Shown here one piece after another: positions 18,397-26,698 of a stretch of 64,000 nt of DNA. A program made the position numbers and the translations under genes. Source of the stretch: Gimesia aquarii (GTDB taxonomy: Bacteria; Planctomycetota; Planctomycetia; Planctomycetales; Planctomycetaceae); the NCBI RefSeq assembly GCF_007748175.1, contig NZ_CP037422.1, positions 6,340,334 to 6,404,333 on the forward strand, read 5' to 3'. The notes under the pieces are model-generated. The model searched no databases. It saw nothing but the letters and a program-made list of their open reading frames with translations, and was not told the origin of the DNA. Each line of letters opens with the position of its first letter. Within the stretch, counting starts at the first letter, position 1.

Positions 18397-19449
18397 ATGA
18401 GTGATCACACATCGAATTCATTACCCAAACTTCATAATGCAGCCTGGCCGGGAGTCGTCGGAAAAGGCCCCGATTCAGAGCCTCCCATTGATCTGGATAC
18501 CATGCTCGATCTAACAGCTGCTGCCGAAGTAGGTGGAATCAAATTTGACGGAACCGACCTGTTTCTGTTTGATCCACATGTCAGCATCGACTCCAGCGAT
18601 GACGATTTAAAGCAATTGGCAGAAAAGGTACAGGCTCGAAATCTGGTGATCGGTTCTGTCGTGGCTCCTGTCTGGCCTCCCACAGGTGGCGGTTCTGCAA
18701 TGGGAAGCGAAGAAGAACGCGGCATGTTTCTGGAGCAGGTTCGTAAAGGCTGTGGTATCGCTAAAAAATTACGTGAACTCGGAGTGCGTCCTTATGGCGT
18801 AGTTCGAATTGACTCAGCCGCCGGTCCTGGTGATTGGGTCGCCGATCCTGAAAGCAATCAAGCCAAAATTGCAGAAACCTTTAAACAAGCTGCTGATATC
18901 GCCGCTGATCATGGTGAGCGACTCGCAGCAGAAGGAGAAATTTGCTGGGGAGGCATGCATAGCTGGAAACGGATGGTCCAACTACTGGAAATGGTAGACC
19001 GCCCTGATGTTCTGGGATTCCAGGCAGATATGTCCCACACACTCCTCTATCTGATGGGCTACAATGCTCCTGAAGATCGCCTTCTTCCTGAGGACTTTGA
19101 CTGGAATGATGAAGCAACCTTCGACGCTGCTTACAAAACTCTGACCGATGCTCTGCGTCCCTGGACGATTGATTTTCATGTCGCTCAGAATGATGGTACC
19201 GTGCATGGCACGGGATCTCATGACAAGACCGGTAGACACTGCCTGCCCAAAGACCCCAACGGTAAGCTCGATATTACCAAGCGCGCTGGCTACTGGTTAC
19301 GCGATGAAAATGGTGAAGTGACGAAAAAGTTCGCACACATCTGTTGGGATGGCTGTATGTTTTCCAATGAAGTCATGATGAATCCTCAAACCTGGAACGA
19401 CATCCTTGGTGCAATGATCAACGTCAGAAACGCCCACGGATGGTCTTAA
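18397..19449 (+). CDS. Sugar phosphate isomerase/epimerase (xylose-isomerase-like TIM barrel)
   Basis: The ATG at 18397 is chosen because AAGGA lies seven bases upstream; the frame's first ATG (18382) overlaps that site. The product resembles the AP_endonuc_2/xylose-isomerase-like TIM-barrel family. Acidic and His residues suitable for a metal site occur along the barrel ([47 protein letters not shown]). Position between a PMI-like cupin and a Gfo/Idh/MocA oxidoreductase suggests catabolism of a sugar or cyclitol such as inositol; the substrate is inference. Confidence 0.8.
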   Translation: MSDHTSNSLPKLHNAAWPGVVGKGPDSEPPIDLDTMLDLTAAAEVGGIKFDGTDLFLFDPHVSIDSSDDDLKQLAEKVQARNLVIGSVVAPVWPPTGGGSAMGSEEERGMFLEQVRKGCGIAKKLRELGVRPYGVVRIDSAAGPGDWVADPESNQAKIAETFKQAADIAADHGERLAAEGEICWGGMHSWKRMVQLLEMVDRPDVLGFQADMSHTLLYLMGYNAPEDRLLPEDFDWNDEATFDAAYKTLTDALRPWTIDFHVAQNDGTVHGTGSHDKTGRHCLPKDPNGKLDITKRAGYWLRDENGEVTKKFAHICWDGCMFSNEVMMNPQTWNDILGAMINVRNAHGWS

Positions 19450-19505
19450 TCGTAAAATAACAATCTCACTTTCAATCTGTTTTTAATCCATAAGGAATCA
19501 CACCA

Positions 19506-20663
19506 ATGACTAAGCCAATTCGAGTCGGTCTCATCGGCTACGGGTTCATGGGACGTACCCACTCAAACGCTTATAGACAAGTCAGCAAATTTTTCGATAT
19601 CGAACACACCCCCGTTTTGCAGGCAGCCTGCGCTCGTAGCGAAGACAAAATCAAAGACTTCGCTGATAACTGGGGCTGGGAATCTTATGAAACCGACTGG
19701 CGAAAACTGATCGAACGGGATGACATCGATCTGATTGACATCACGACCCCCAATAATTCACACCATGACATTGCGATCGCCGCAGCGGAAGCCGGAAAAA
19801 TGGTGCTCTGCGAAAAGCCACTTGCCATGAATACGGCTGAAGCCGTCGCCATGACAGACGCGATTGAAAAAGCGGGTGTGGCAAACATGGTCTGGTTTAA
19901 TTACCGCCGTGTTCCCGCTATCACACTCGCTAAACAACTGGTCGATGAAAAACGAATTGGTCGTCCTTTCCACTATCGCGCCACTTACCTGCAAGACTGG
20001 ACGATTGCAGAAGATGTCCCACAAGGAGGAGCCACGCTCTGGAGACTCGATGCGAAAGTCGCGGGTAGCGGAGTAACAGGTGATCTTTTAGCGCATTCTA
20101 TTGATTCTGCGATCTGGCTCAATGGACCAATTACTTCTGTCTCAGCGGCTACTGAAACGTTTGTCAAAGAACGTGTCCATCAGGAAACCGGTGAAAAGAC
20201 ACCTGTTGAAATTGATGACGCTTGTATGTTTTTAGCTCGTTTTGCCAATGGTTCCATGGGAACATTTGAAAGTTCGCGCTATGCACGTGGACGAAAAAAC
20301 TTCAATACCTTTGAATTGAATGGCGAAGATGGCTCTGTATTCTTCGATCTGGAAGATCCTCAGATTCTACAATATTTTGAATATGCGAACCCCACAACCG
20401 GCCAGAAAGTCGAAGATCACGTGACCGGATGGCGTCGGATTCATGTGACGAACTTTGAGCATCCCTATATGGATAAATGGTGGGTTCCCGGCTGCACGAT
20501 CGGCTATGAGCACACCTTTACGAATGCTTTGGCTGATTTCTTCCAGGGTCTGGATTCTGGTAATCCGACTCAGCCTGACTTCCGGTCTGCACTTGAGACT
20601 CAAAAAGTCTGCGATGCTGTTCTCCAAAGCGCAAAAGATCAGCAATGGGTCGAAATTGCGTAG
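19506..20663 (+). CDS. Gfo/Idh/MocA family oxidoreductase
   Basis: NAD(P)-dependent sugar or cyclitol oxidoreductase. The N-terminal Rossmann fold starts [17 protein letters not shown], the family lysine is in LCEKPLAMN, and the second domain follows ([17 protein letters not shown] with the catalytic-type Asp/His region). Length 385. It lies 56 bases after the isomerase gene with AAGGAATC before its ATG, so these two are co-transcribed, ending at the terminator 20717-20745. Together they look like an oxidise-then-isomerise sugar route. Confidence 0.9.
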   Translation: MTKPIRVGLIGYGFMGRTHSNAYRQVSKFFDIEHTPVLQAACARSEDKIKDFADNWGWESYETDWRKLIERDDIDLIDITTPNNSHHDIAIAAAEAGKMVLCEKPLAMNTAEAVAMTDAIEKAGVANMVWFNYRRVPAITLAKQLVDEKRIGRPFHYRATYLQDWTIAEDVPQGGATLWRLDAKVAGSGVTGDLLAHSIDSAIWLNGPITSVSAATETFVKERVHQETGEKTPVEIDDACMFLARFANGSMGTFESSRYARGRKNFNTFELNGEDGSVFFDLEDPQILQYFEYANPTTGQKVEDHVTGWRRIHVTNFEHPYMDKWWVPGCTIGYEHTFTNALADFFQGLDSGNPTQPDFRSALETQKVCDAVLQSAKDQQWVEIA

Positions 20664-20716
20664 CATTTCTGTCAGCTCATATGCTATACTAGCTGTAGAA
20701 TAAGCCTTTACTCATA

Positions 20717-20745
20717 ACGGGCGACGTTTAAAGTCGCCCGTTTTT
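20717..20745 (+). terminator. Rho-independent terminator after the Gfo/Idh/MocA gene
   Basis: ACGGGCGAC-GTTTAAA-GTCGCCCGT (perfect 9-bp stem) with a T-tract. It closes the sugar cluster before greA. Confidence 0.9.
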
Positions 20746-20796
20746 GCTATTTATTGAAACACACAAATTAACGAGTATAAATCGGGAGCCAACAAG

Positions 20797-21273
20797 ATGG
20801 ACCGTCAACCAATTTCACAAGAAGGATATGACAAGCTGCGCGAAGAAGTTCGTTATCTTGAAAACGAAAAAATGCCTGAGATCGCACAAGCAATTGCAGA
20901 TGCGCGTGCCGAAGGCGACTTAAAAGAAAACGCCGAATATCATGCACAGCGTGAAGCCCAGGGTTTGACACAGGCGAAAATCAATCTCCTGAAAACCAAA
21001 CTGGCTAATTGTTATATCGCCGATAAATCGGCTATGCCGAAAGGAGTTGTCACCTTTGGTTCGGTGGTTACCGTAAAAAATCTCGATGACGGTCTGGAAG
21101 AAATGTATGAATTTGTTGGCCCGGGTGAAGAAGACTATACAACTGAAGTCATGAAAATCCTCACTAGCAGTCCACTGGCAGAAGGCTTACTCAATAAAAA
21201 AGTCGGAGACAAGGTGGAAGTTGAGGTTCCTTCAGGAACACTACGTTTTGAAGTCGTTAAAATCGATGACTGA
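20797..21273 (+). CDS. greA: Transcription elongation factor GreA
   Basis: Rescues backtracked RNA polymerase by stimulating transcript cleavage. The N-terminal coiled coil carries the acidic tip ([18 protein letters not shown]), and the C-terminal FKBP-like domain ends with [14 protein letters not shown] sequence ([22 protein letters not shown]). Length 158 matches GreA. It stands alone between two terminators, so it is monocistronic. Confidence 0.96.
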   Translation: MDRQPISQEGYDKLREEVRYLENEKMPEIAQAIADARAEGDLKENAEYHAQREAQGLTQAKINLLKTKLANCYIADKSAMPKGVVTFGSVVTVKNLDDGLEEMYEFVGPGEEDYTTEVMKILTSSPLAEGLLNKKVGDKVEVEVPSGTLRFEVVKIDD

Positions 21274-21304
21274 CTTCTGAAGGTTCAAACGATAACATTA
21301 AAAC

Positions 21305-21343
21305 AGCGGCAAGGGACACAAGTATCCCTGCCGCTGCTTTTTT
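21305..21343 (+). terminator. Rho-independent terminator after greA
   Basis: AGCGGC(A)AGGGA pairs with TCCCTGCCGCT (11 bp with one bulged A), loop of 8, then a T-run. It separates greA from the convergent BON-like gene. Confidence 0.85.
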
Positions 21344-21403
21344 ATCGCTCATGCTAAACCAACCAAAAGAGAAAGCTTCCAGATGGGCTTAGGCCTGACT
21401 GCC

Positions 21404-21751
21404 CTAACTTGATTTCGCCTGTACCAGTATCCGGTTTGCTAAAGGAATCGAAGGGGCAAATGTTTGAATTGTTTGTGTCACTAACTGCTTCAGATAGTAA
21501 CTGGAACTAACACCGTAAACTGTAATTCCTGAGTGATCGCAACACACTTTCACATTCTGCACCTGTCGGTGAGTTCCGGAAAGAATTTCTGTTTCCAGCT
21601 TCGCTGGTGCAGGACAGGATTCCCATTTGCTGGAAACCTGCTGTGACATTTTCTGCTTAGCCTGACGGTTTGTGTTCTCAAAGAGACTCTCGAGAATTGT
21701 TGGTTCTTCTGCAACAACATTTCGCGGCTTTTGTAAAATCTGCAAAGACAT
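21404..21751 (-). CDS. Small BON-domain-like protein
   Basis: The ATG at 21751 is preferred over 21832, as it begins just before a plausible hydrophilic N-terminus (MSLQILQKPRN); the ribosome site is weak either way. The C-terminal ~60 residues (VQNVKVCCDHSGITVYGV, then LANRILVQ) resemble a BON domain, a small alpha/beta module for lipid or envelope binding. No signal peptide is evident. Convergent with greA. Function unknown. Confidence 0.6.
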   Translation of the reverse strand: MSLQILQKPRNVVAEEPTILESLFENTNRQAKQKMSQQVSSKWESCPAPAKLETEILSGTHRQVQNVKVCCDHSGITVYGVSSSYYLKQLVTQTIQTFAPSIPLANRILVQAKSS

Positions 21752-22116
21752 CGCAATATTCTTACTTAAAAAAGTGTGTTGGATCGGATTTGAACTATCA
21801 TTTCGACAGTCGCGAATCATGTGCCGAAACAAAAGCCATTCAGAAAAAACAGCCCGTCTGGCTCGCTGCTATTGATATGAGAAAAGCCTATCTGATTCAA
21901 CATACAAGACTTAGAAAAATCAAGTTTGAACTCAATCTTAACCGTCTGTAAATAATTGGTCGCGATTCGGTTTATTCTCGATGTGCGTTGTTTGTTTGCG
22001 AACTGCTCAAAAAGTGTGCTGAAGAGAGAGGTACTTCTCACCCAGGATTCTTGAAAACTCAACTGAGCATAAAGAGAATATCTGAAAAAAATCCCCTATT
22101 ATACCAATAGCAATGC
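21752..22116. other. Gene-free stretch upstream of the BON-like gene
   Basis: Contains only short shadow frames. It should carry the promoter of the BON-like gene (minus). No structure or RNA gene recognised. Confidence 0.4.
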
Positions 22117-23475
22117 TTATTTCTGGGTCTTGACCCAATGAGCAATGTCATTGATAACGGCTTTAGCAACATTGCCAGGCACAGTATATTCGGCAGGAGA
22201 ACTCTTCTCTTCTCCTTCCATAAACAGGTGATTGAGTTTTGGATATGAAATAAACTTTACTTTGCTACGTGATTCCAATGCATTTTTCCATTTTGAAAAA
22301 TCGTCCATCGTGACTTGATAATCTCGCTCGCCTTGAAGAATCAGCAAAGGGGCTTTGAGTGCTTTGGCGCTCACTGCCGGGTTGTACCCCCTTAAGCCGA
22401 GCCAATATTTCGCGGGAATTCCCAATGGTAATTCATTCGTATCTGTCTCAGGAGACAATTCTGGTGATTTGACTTTCTTCACTTGTCTGGCAATTTCGTC
22501 GATTTTCAGTTGTTCTTCGTCCGTGATTTTACCGTCATAGGAAAAAAGATACCTGGTTTGATCAAGAACGAGATCTTCCAATGGACGCACAGAGCCTGCC
22601 AGGCTGATAAAACCCGCAATCCGGTCCGTTTCTGTCCCGATTCGTGGAATCAGGTTCCCACCAAGACTATGTCCCAACACAAATACCCGACTACTATCGA
22701 TTCGCTCATGTTTCACCAGAAAATCCACGGCAGCCACAGCGTCATCAATGGTTTCCTCTTTGACAGTCATATTCCCCATCAGCAGAGCCATTTTCAGTCG
22801 ATGATGCTTGGTCCGTTTTTCATATCGCAAGACAGCGATTCCCTGAGACGCGAGTCCCTGAGCCAAATCACGAAAGGGTTTATTGGGACCAATTGTTTCG
22901 TCCCGGTCATTGGGTCCTGATCCGTGAACGAGAACCACAGCGGGAAATGGCCCTTTACCTTTAGGCAAGGAAAGTGTGCCTGGTAAAAGCCAGATGCCTT
23001 TACCGAATGTAACCTCTTCTTCCTCAAATAAAGAAGCATCTACATACGAAGGGGTTCGATATGACTCGGTCGGCACAAAAAAAAGCCCTGTAATTTTATT
23101 ATCTACAGAGAAGACAACCTTTGCATCGAGCTTGCCTCGCTCAAACTCACAGGTAACGAAAACTAGGTGGTACTGATTGACGATTTCCTCTCTTGTTTCT
23201 GAGGTTCGTTGCAGTTGGCCAAACTGACGTACAATTCCGCCCCAGATCGTCTTCAATTTGTCGGCAGGAAGTGCCTTTGACATCACTTTGTCGAAACGGG
23301 CGACAGATAGTTCAAACTTCCCCTTTGAGAGTTGGCTGACAAACTCTTTTGCCAACTTAACTTGCTCGGCATTCTGTTGCCCCTGCGTTGCAAAAGCCGC
23401 TTGCCCAGGAACAAAAAGAATACAGTAGGCTCCAATAATGAATGACAGAATTAAACCAGACAATCGTTTCTGCAT
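22117..23475 (-). CDS. Secreted alpha/beta hydrolase with N-terminal DUF3887-like domain
   Basis: The ATG at 23475 has AAAGGG upstream and starts a signal peptide (MQKRLSGLILSFIIGAYCILFVPGQAAFA). Residues about 35-130 match the DUF3887 type (AKEFVSQLSKGKFELSVARFDKVM), then an alpha/beta-hydrolase fold: oxyanion strand VVLVHGSGPNDRDETIGPN, nucleophile elbow GHSLGG, Asp in LILQGERDYQV and His in YPKLNHLF. The likely activity is an esterase or peptidase on an extracytoplasmic substrate. It is flanked by gene-free stretches and appears monocistronic. Confidence 0.88.
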   Translation of the reverse strand: MQKRLSGLILSFIIGAYCILFVPGQAAFATQGQQNAEQVKLAKEFVSQLSKGKFELSVARFDKVMSKALPADKLKTIWGGIVRQFGQLQRTSETREEIVNQYHLVFVTCEFERGKLDAKVVFSVDNKITGLFFVPTESYRTPSYVDASLFEEEEVTFGKGIWLLPGTLSLPKGKGPFPAVVLVHGSGPNDRDETIGPNKPFRDLAQGLASQGIAVLRYEKRTKHHRLKMALLMGNMTVKEETIDDAVAAVDFLVKHERIDSSRVFVLGHSLGGNLIPRIGTETDRIAGFISLAGSVRPLEDLVLDQTRYLFSYDGKITDEEQLKIDEIARQVKKVKSPELSPETDTNELPLGIPAKYWLGLRGYNPAVSAKALKAPLLILQGERDYQVTMDDFSKWKNALESRSKVKFISYPKLNHLFMEGEEKSSPAEYTVPGNVAKAVINDIAHWVKTQK

Positions 23476-23788
23476 CGGAAGCCCTTTACTAAAATAAAGG
23501 AAAAGAGAGGACACAATCTACGCTTAACACGTTTTCTTATGAACAAGAACGTCGAAAGTTTATCGGGGGGTCAAGAAAATTACGTAGTATTGTAACATTG
23601 TATCCTAAAAGTTGTCGTATTGGTTCCTTTGCTTTAAAAAAGTAATTCGACCTATGAGGGATGAGCAACATGACAGAACTGGATCGACCACACCGCTCTT
23701 AGTTCTCTATGCGGTGTAATCCAATGAGTGTTTTGGTGACTTTCACGATAACAATCAATGCACAGATTCCTCTCTCGAAGCATCTTCC
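23476..23788. other. Gene-free stretch with a GC inverted repeat
   Basis: Between the DUF1559-linked lipoprotein gene and the hydrolase, both minus strand. It contains ACACCGC (23690-23696) and GCGGTGT (23711-23717), a 7-bp inverted repeat with a 14-base loop but no T-tract on either strand. The hydrolase promoter should be near 23500. Confidence 0.35.
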
Positions 23789-24235
23789 TTACTTCAAGTC
23801 AAAATCATGTTTGTTCTCACCCTCTTTGATATTAATTGATAAGTTAGATTCTGTATTGTAGGTTTCAGGAATAAACTGCACGATTTCTTTTTCTTTTTTT
23901 CCATCACCGTCAGAAGTAACAACATTACGGCCAGACTCCCGGTAGCTTTTGATTTCGATTCGATTTTTTCCTACAGTCGCCCCTTCTTCAGAAGAAAGCG
24001 AATATTTACCGTCTTTGATATCCGCAAAGACAGCCTTGCCTGCAACCTGCCCATTCACCACTTTACCATCAGGAATAAATCGAATCTTGCCTAATTCAAG
24101 TGGTTTTCCCTGATAGCTCACAGTCCCTTGAATCTTTGCTGTTGTGTATTTCATCTCCGATGAGCCATTGCACCCCATGGCAACTAGCATGATGGCCCCA
24201 ACAAACAAAATATTTCGAACGCGCTTTGCATACAT
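23789..24235 (-). CDS. Lipoprotein with carboxypeptidase-regulatory-like domain
   Basis: The ATG at 24235 gives a lipoprotein signal MYAKRVRNILFVGAIMLVAMGC, with lipid attachment at Cys22. The mature ~125 residues form a beta-sandwich of the carboxypeptidase regulatory/transthyretin-like type (KIQGTVSYQGKPLELGKIRF, KDGKYSLSSEEGATVGKNRIEI). Such proteins very often follow DUF1559 genes in planctomycetes, and it is downstream of one here, about 97 bases away. The intergenic hairpin 24276-24303 may set relative expression. Role: surface or envelope component; ligand unknown. Confidence 0.85.
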   Translation of the reverse strand: MYAKRVRNILFVGAIMLVAMGCNGSSEMKYTTAKIQGTVSYQGKPLELGKIRFIPDGKVVNGQVAGKAVFADIKDGKYSLSSEEGATVGKNRIEIKSYRESGRNVVTSDGDGKKEKEIVQFIPETYNTESNLSINIKEGENKHDFDLK

Positions 24236-24275
24236 TTTCGTTTTCCAGAAGAAATAGAATAGACAAGAACCTGAA

Positions 24276-24303
24276 AGCCGACTTTGCATCGACAAAGTCG
24301 GCT
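24276..24303 (-). promoter_or_regulatory. Intercistronic hairpin between DUF1559 and lipoprotein genes
   Basis: A perfect 11-bp stem (24276-24286 with 24293-24303) and a 6-base loop. On the minus strand it is followed by TTTCAGGTTCTTG rather than a clean T-run, so it could be a weak terminator or an mRNA 3'-end stabiliser that lowers expression of the second gene. Confidence 0.6.
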
Positions 24304-24332
24304 GAACGCTCAAGCATTAAACAGACCGGGAA

Positions 24333-25280
24333 TCAAAATTCTCCGAGAACATTATCATCTGACTTGTTTCCCAGATCCTGCCATGTTTTCAAATGAATGT
24401 TTTCTGAAACAAAGCGTACTGCTCCATCGCATAATAAAATATGCACGCCTCCCTCGTGTTCACTGGCAGCTGAAGCGTTCGCGTATTCCTGATATGTTCT
24501 ACAAGCGACATCTGTATTGGGAGAAAATACTGTTAGAAAAGCCCATCGGATTGAAGCATCTCCATAAAACCAGGACTGACCTCGTAGTTTTCCAGTACTT
24601 CCCGGTGCGCTACAATCATCCAAAATCCCTCCCGTGCTGACGTTGCCGTAGTTCGTATATTCAGAGCCAACCAATAACTCGGAGATCATCATCGTATTGG
24701 AAGTTCCATCCGTAATATCACGTACTTTCGTTTTACTATCGGTAAAGAATACGGTGGTACCATTGTTTTGATAGTTGGTACCGCCACCATTAACAGATCC
24801 AAGGGGACTATTTCCTACGCAACCAGTGTAATTGCTCGGACCACTGCTTGAACCAGTTGTTCCCTTCCCTCCCGGATCACTCGGACAACGATAGGCAGGT
24901 AAAATGGTATTGCGCACCTGTGAATTGACCGCATTTCTTCCTGGGTCAGGGACTGAAAAATCAATGAGATTGTAGAGTGGCGCCTGATCCATACTGGGAA
25001 GAATAAATGCAGACCATAATACTTTTCCTGTATTCCATCCGCTTACTCCTGCATAGGGGTGCTGGGGTGCCCTTGTAATTCCTGGTGGAAAAGTGGAATG
25101 AATGTCGTGATAGTTATGCAACGCGATACCGATTTGTTTCAGATTGTTCTTACAAGTACTTCGTCGTGCTGCTTCACGTGCCTGTTGAACTGCAGGTAAA
25201 AGCAAAGCGATCAAAATCGCGATAATGGCAATCACCACCAGTAATTCAATTAATGTAAAACCACGTTTTTGTTTGTTCAT
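24333..25280 (-). CDS. DUF1559 family protein with type IV prepilin-like N-terminus
   Basis: The N-terminus has a prepilin peptidase site ([19 protein letters not shown]), a long hydrophobic helix and the planctomycete-specific [20 protein letters not shown] segment. The body is a DUF1559 domain (HNYHDIHSTFPPG, RCPSDPGG, SNTMMISE) ending in HEGGVHILLCDGAVRFVSE. Members occur in many copies per planctomycete genome and probably form surface or pseudopilus-like assemblies; the exact role is unknown. Two more copies lie in this window. It leads a two-gene unit with the lipoprotein. Confidence 0.93.
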   Translation of the reverse strand: MNKQKRGFTLIELLVVIAIIAILIALLLPAVQQAREAARRSTCKNNLKQIGIALHNYHDIHSTFPPGITRAPQHPYAGVSGWNTGKVLWSAFILPSMDQAPLYNLIDFSVPDPGRNAVNSQVRNTILPAYRCPSDPGGKGTTGSSSGPSNYTGCVGNSPLGSVNGGGTNYQNNGTTVFFTDSKTKVRDITDGTSNTMMISELLVGSEYTNYGNVSTGGILDDCSAPGSTGKLRGQSWFYGDASIRWAFLTVFSPNTDVACRTYQEYANASAASEHEGGVHILLCDGAVRFVSENIHLKTWQDLGNKSDDNVLGEF

Positions 25281-25842
25281 ATTTAGCTCCTGTAGTCATC
25301 AGATTGCTGAACCATTCAGTGGTATGTCAGCAAACGTTCTCAATTTAGTGATTTGAATATGGATTTTGCGGAGGGACTTTTTTGCTCTGTTTAGGGAAAC
25401 CGAGCCCGGATCGTTTCTTCTTGGCTTTGTATTTTGGGTATTTTGGAGAGTAAGTTATGGTAGGCTTTGGGAGTGTCAGTGGAGTGAATTTTTGGTAACA
25501 TGGAGTGAAGAATTGAGCCCGGCTTTACTGCAAATGAGGCTAATCCCTCCAAAATTATATCAAGCACAGATACCTGTGACTAGGATTTCTTCTTTTTTCT
25601 CATCCACGGAATCCATGTTTTGTGAACCCATAATAAGAATTCAGAATTCTTTACTATTGCAAGACTTGGAATTTTTTTGATGGAAAGTCGGTCAAATAAT
25701 GCTGGTGCTTTACATCAAGCAAATTAGTAACGAAAACTATGCTGGGGCGCAGTAAAAAAGACCTTCAAACAAATGGATGAAGGTCTTTTTTATGAAAAAC
25801 ACGACGGCTCGCTCAGTCAAATAAACAACGAGGTCGATGATT
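25281..25842. other. Gene-free stretch upstream of a DUF1559 gene
   Basis: Holds the promoter of the DUF1559 gene (minus) and a bidirectional terminator at 25754-25791. A 104-codon plus-strand frame at 25366-25680 has no family resemblance or ribosome site and is not called. Confidence 0.4.
25754..25791. terminator. Bidirectional rho-independent terminator
   Basis: AAAAAAGACCTTC and GAAGGTCTTTTTT form a perfect 13-bp stem with a 12-base loop. The A/T ends give a T-run on both strands. On the minus strand it ends the transcript of the small acidic protein gene. Confidence 0.85.
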
Positions 25843-26172
25843 TTAAGCAAGCAGTCCTTGCAGTAAATTTTCTCCAGGACCATGATCATAGCAATCACTA
25901 TTATTCCAGAGAGGCAAACCAGCCGCATAACGAGCAGCCAACATCAGAACTTTTTGTTCTGACCCGGGCTTTGCCTGGGTTGCTTCATCGGGATTGATTC
26001 CCATTTCACGGTATTCCTCTTCACCGAACAAAGCGTCAAAGTTGGGATCATACTCTTCGTTTTCAGAAAACTCAGGGTAATCCGCTACTTCAAAACCAAC
26101 CAGTGACTGGTCATTTTCAAGTTCGCATGAAAGATCATCAACGTCATCCGAACCCATCAATAATGCCGGCAT
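25843..26172 (-). CDS. Small acidic hypothetical protein
   Basis: The ATG at 26172 is chosen because GAGAAAGAAGAAGAG lies directly upstream. The 109-residue product is strongly acidic in its first half (GSDDVDDLSCELEND, YPEFSENEEYDPNFDALFGEEEYREMG), with a more hydrophobic C-terminal part (LMLAARYAAGLPLWNNSDC). No signal peptide or known domain. It is followed by a strong terminator, and the coherent composition suggests a real gene. It lies downstream of the sigma54 activator gene but with a 526-base gap, so co-regulation is unproven. Confidence 0.6.
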   Translation of the reverse strand: MPALLMGSDDVDDLSCELENDQSLVGFEVADYPEFSENEEYDPNFDALFGEEEYREMGINPDEATQAKPGSEQKVLMLAARYAAGLPLWNNSDCYDHGPGENLLQGLLA

Positions 26173-26698
26173 TCTCTTCTTCTTTCTCCAACAACAATAA
26201 GTAATTCCATACCTTCCACTCATACCATATGAATGGACACACCTTCTACGTGAAATAAAACATCAGCCATCTCAACCAAACCGAGAAAATCAATCGCTCG
26301 TAGCGTACGCGTCCATTGCGTTATTTGGGAGATTTAAAAGCAACACCCTCCAAGGGTGCGGGAAGTTTTTTTCAGGTGGGAAACTCTTCTAAAATTTAGT
26401 GGTTAAAAAACATCCCAATTTATTAGGGTTGTAGCTCAAAGCCACAATCAAGGACACTTAATAGGTATCCCTTGTTTCATGGACAATTCTTGAGTTTTTG
26501 TGACAAAATGTCAACAAGATTTTTGACATTTTTACAAACTACTGTGAAATCGAATGCACAAAGGGGTCTCAAATCTACAACTTTGGATTTTTAGCGATTA
26601 ATCCAAGTACAGTAATCATCCTACACGCCAAATCAGCCAGTTTTTGACGACTCAAAATCGTGTTTGGCTCTGTTTAAAGTCATTACTGGACAAACAGG
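26173..26698. other. Gene-free stretch between the sigma54 activator and the small acidic gene
   Basis: AT-rich, with a hairpin CACCCT-CCA-AGGGTG near 26345-26359 and the inverted repeat described at 26505-26532. It is likely the upstream control region of the small acidic gene. No RNA gene recognised. Confidence 0.4.
26505..26532. promoter_or_regulatory. Inverted repeat AAAATGTCA-N10-TGACATTTT
   Basis: Perfect 9-bp inverted repeat with a 10-base spacer, i.e. two half-sites about one helical turn plus apart, the geometry of a dimeric DNA-binding protein. On the minus strand it includes a TTGACA hexamer with AAGAAT 17 bases further on, a possible promoter reading toward the small acidic gene about 330 bases away. 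Function is inference. Confidence 0.35.

Noticed and set aside
23690..23717. GC inverted repeat considered as a terminator
   Set aside because: No T-tract follows on either strand and its spacing matches neither neighbouring gene end.
25366..25680. 104-codon plus-strand frame
   Set aside because: Lies in the promoter region of a DUF1559 gene, no ribosome site and no recognisable domain.
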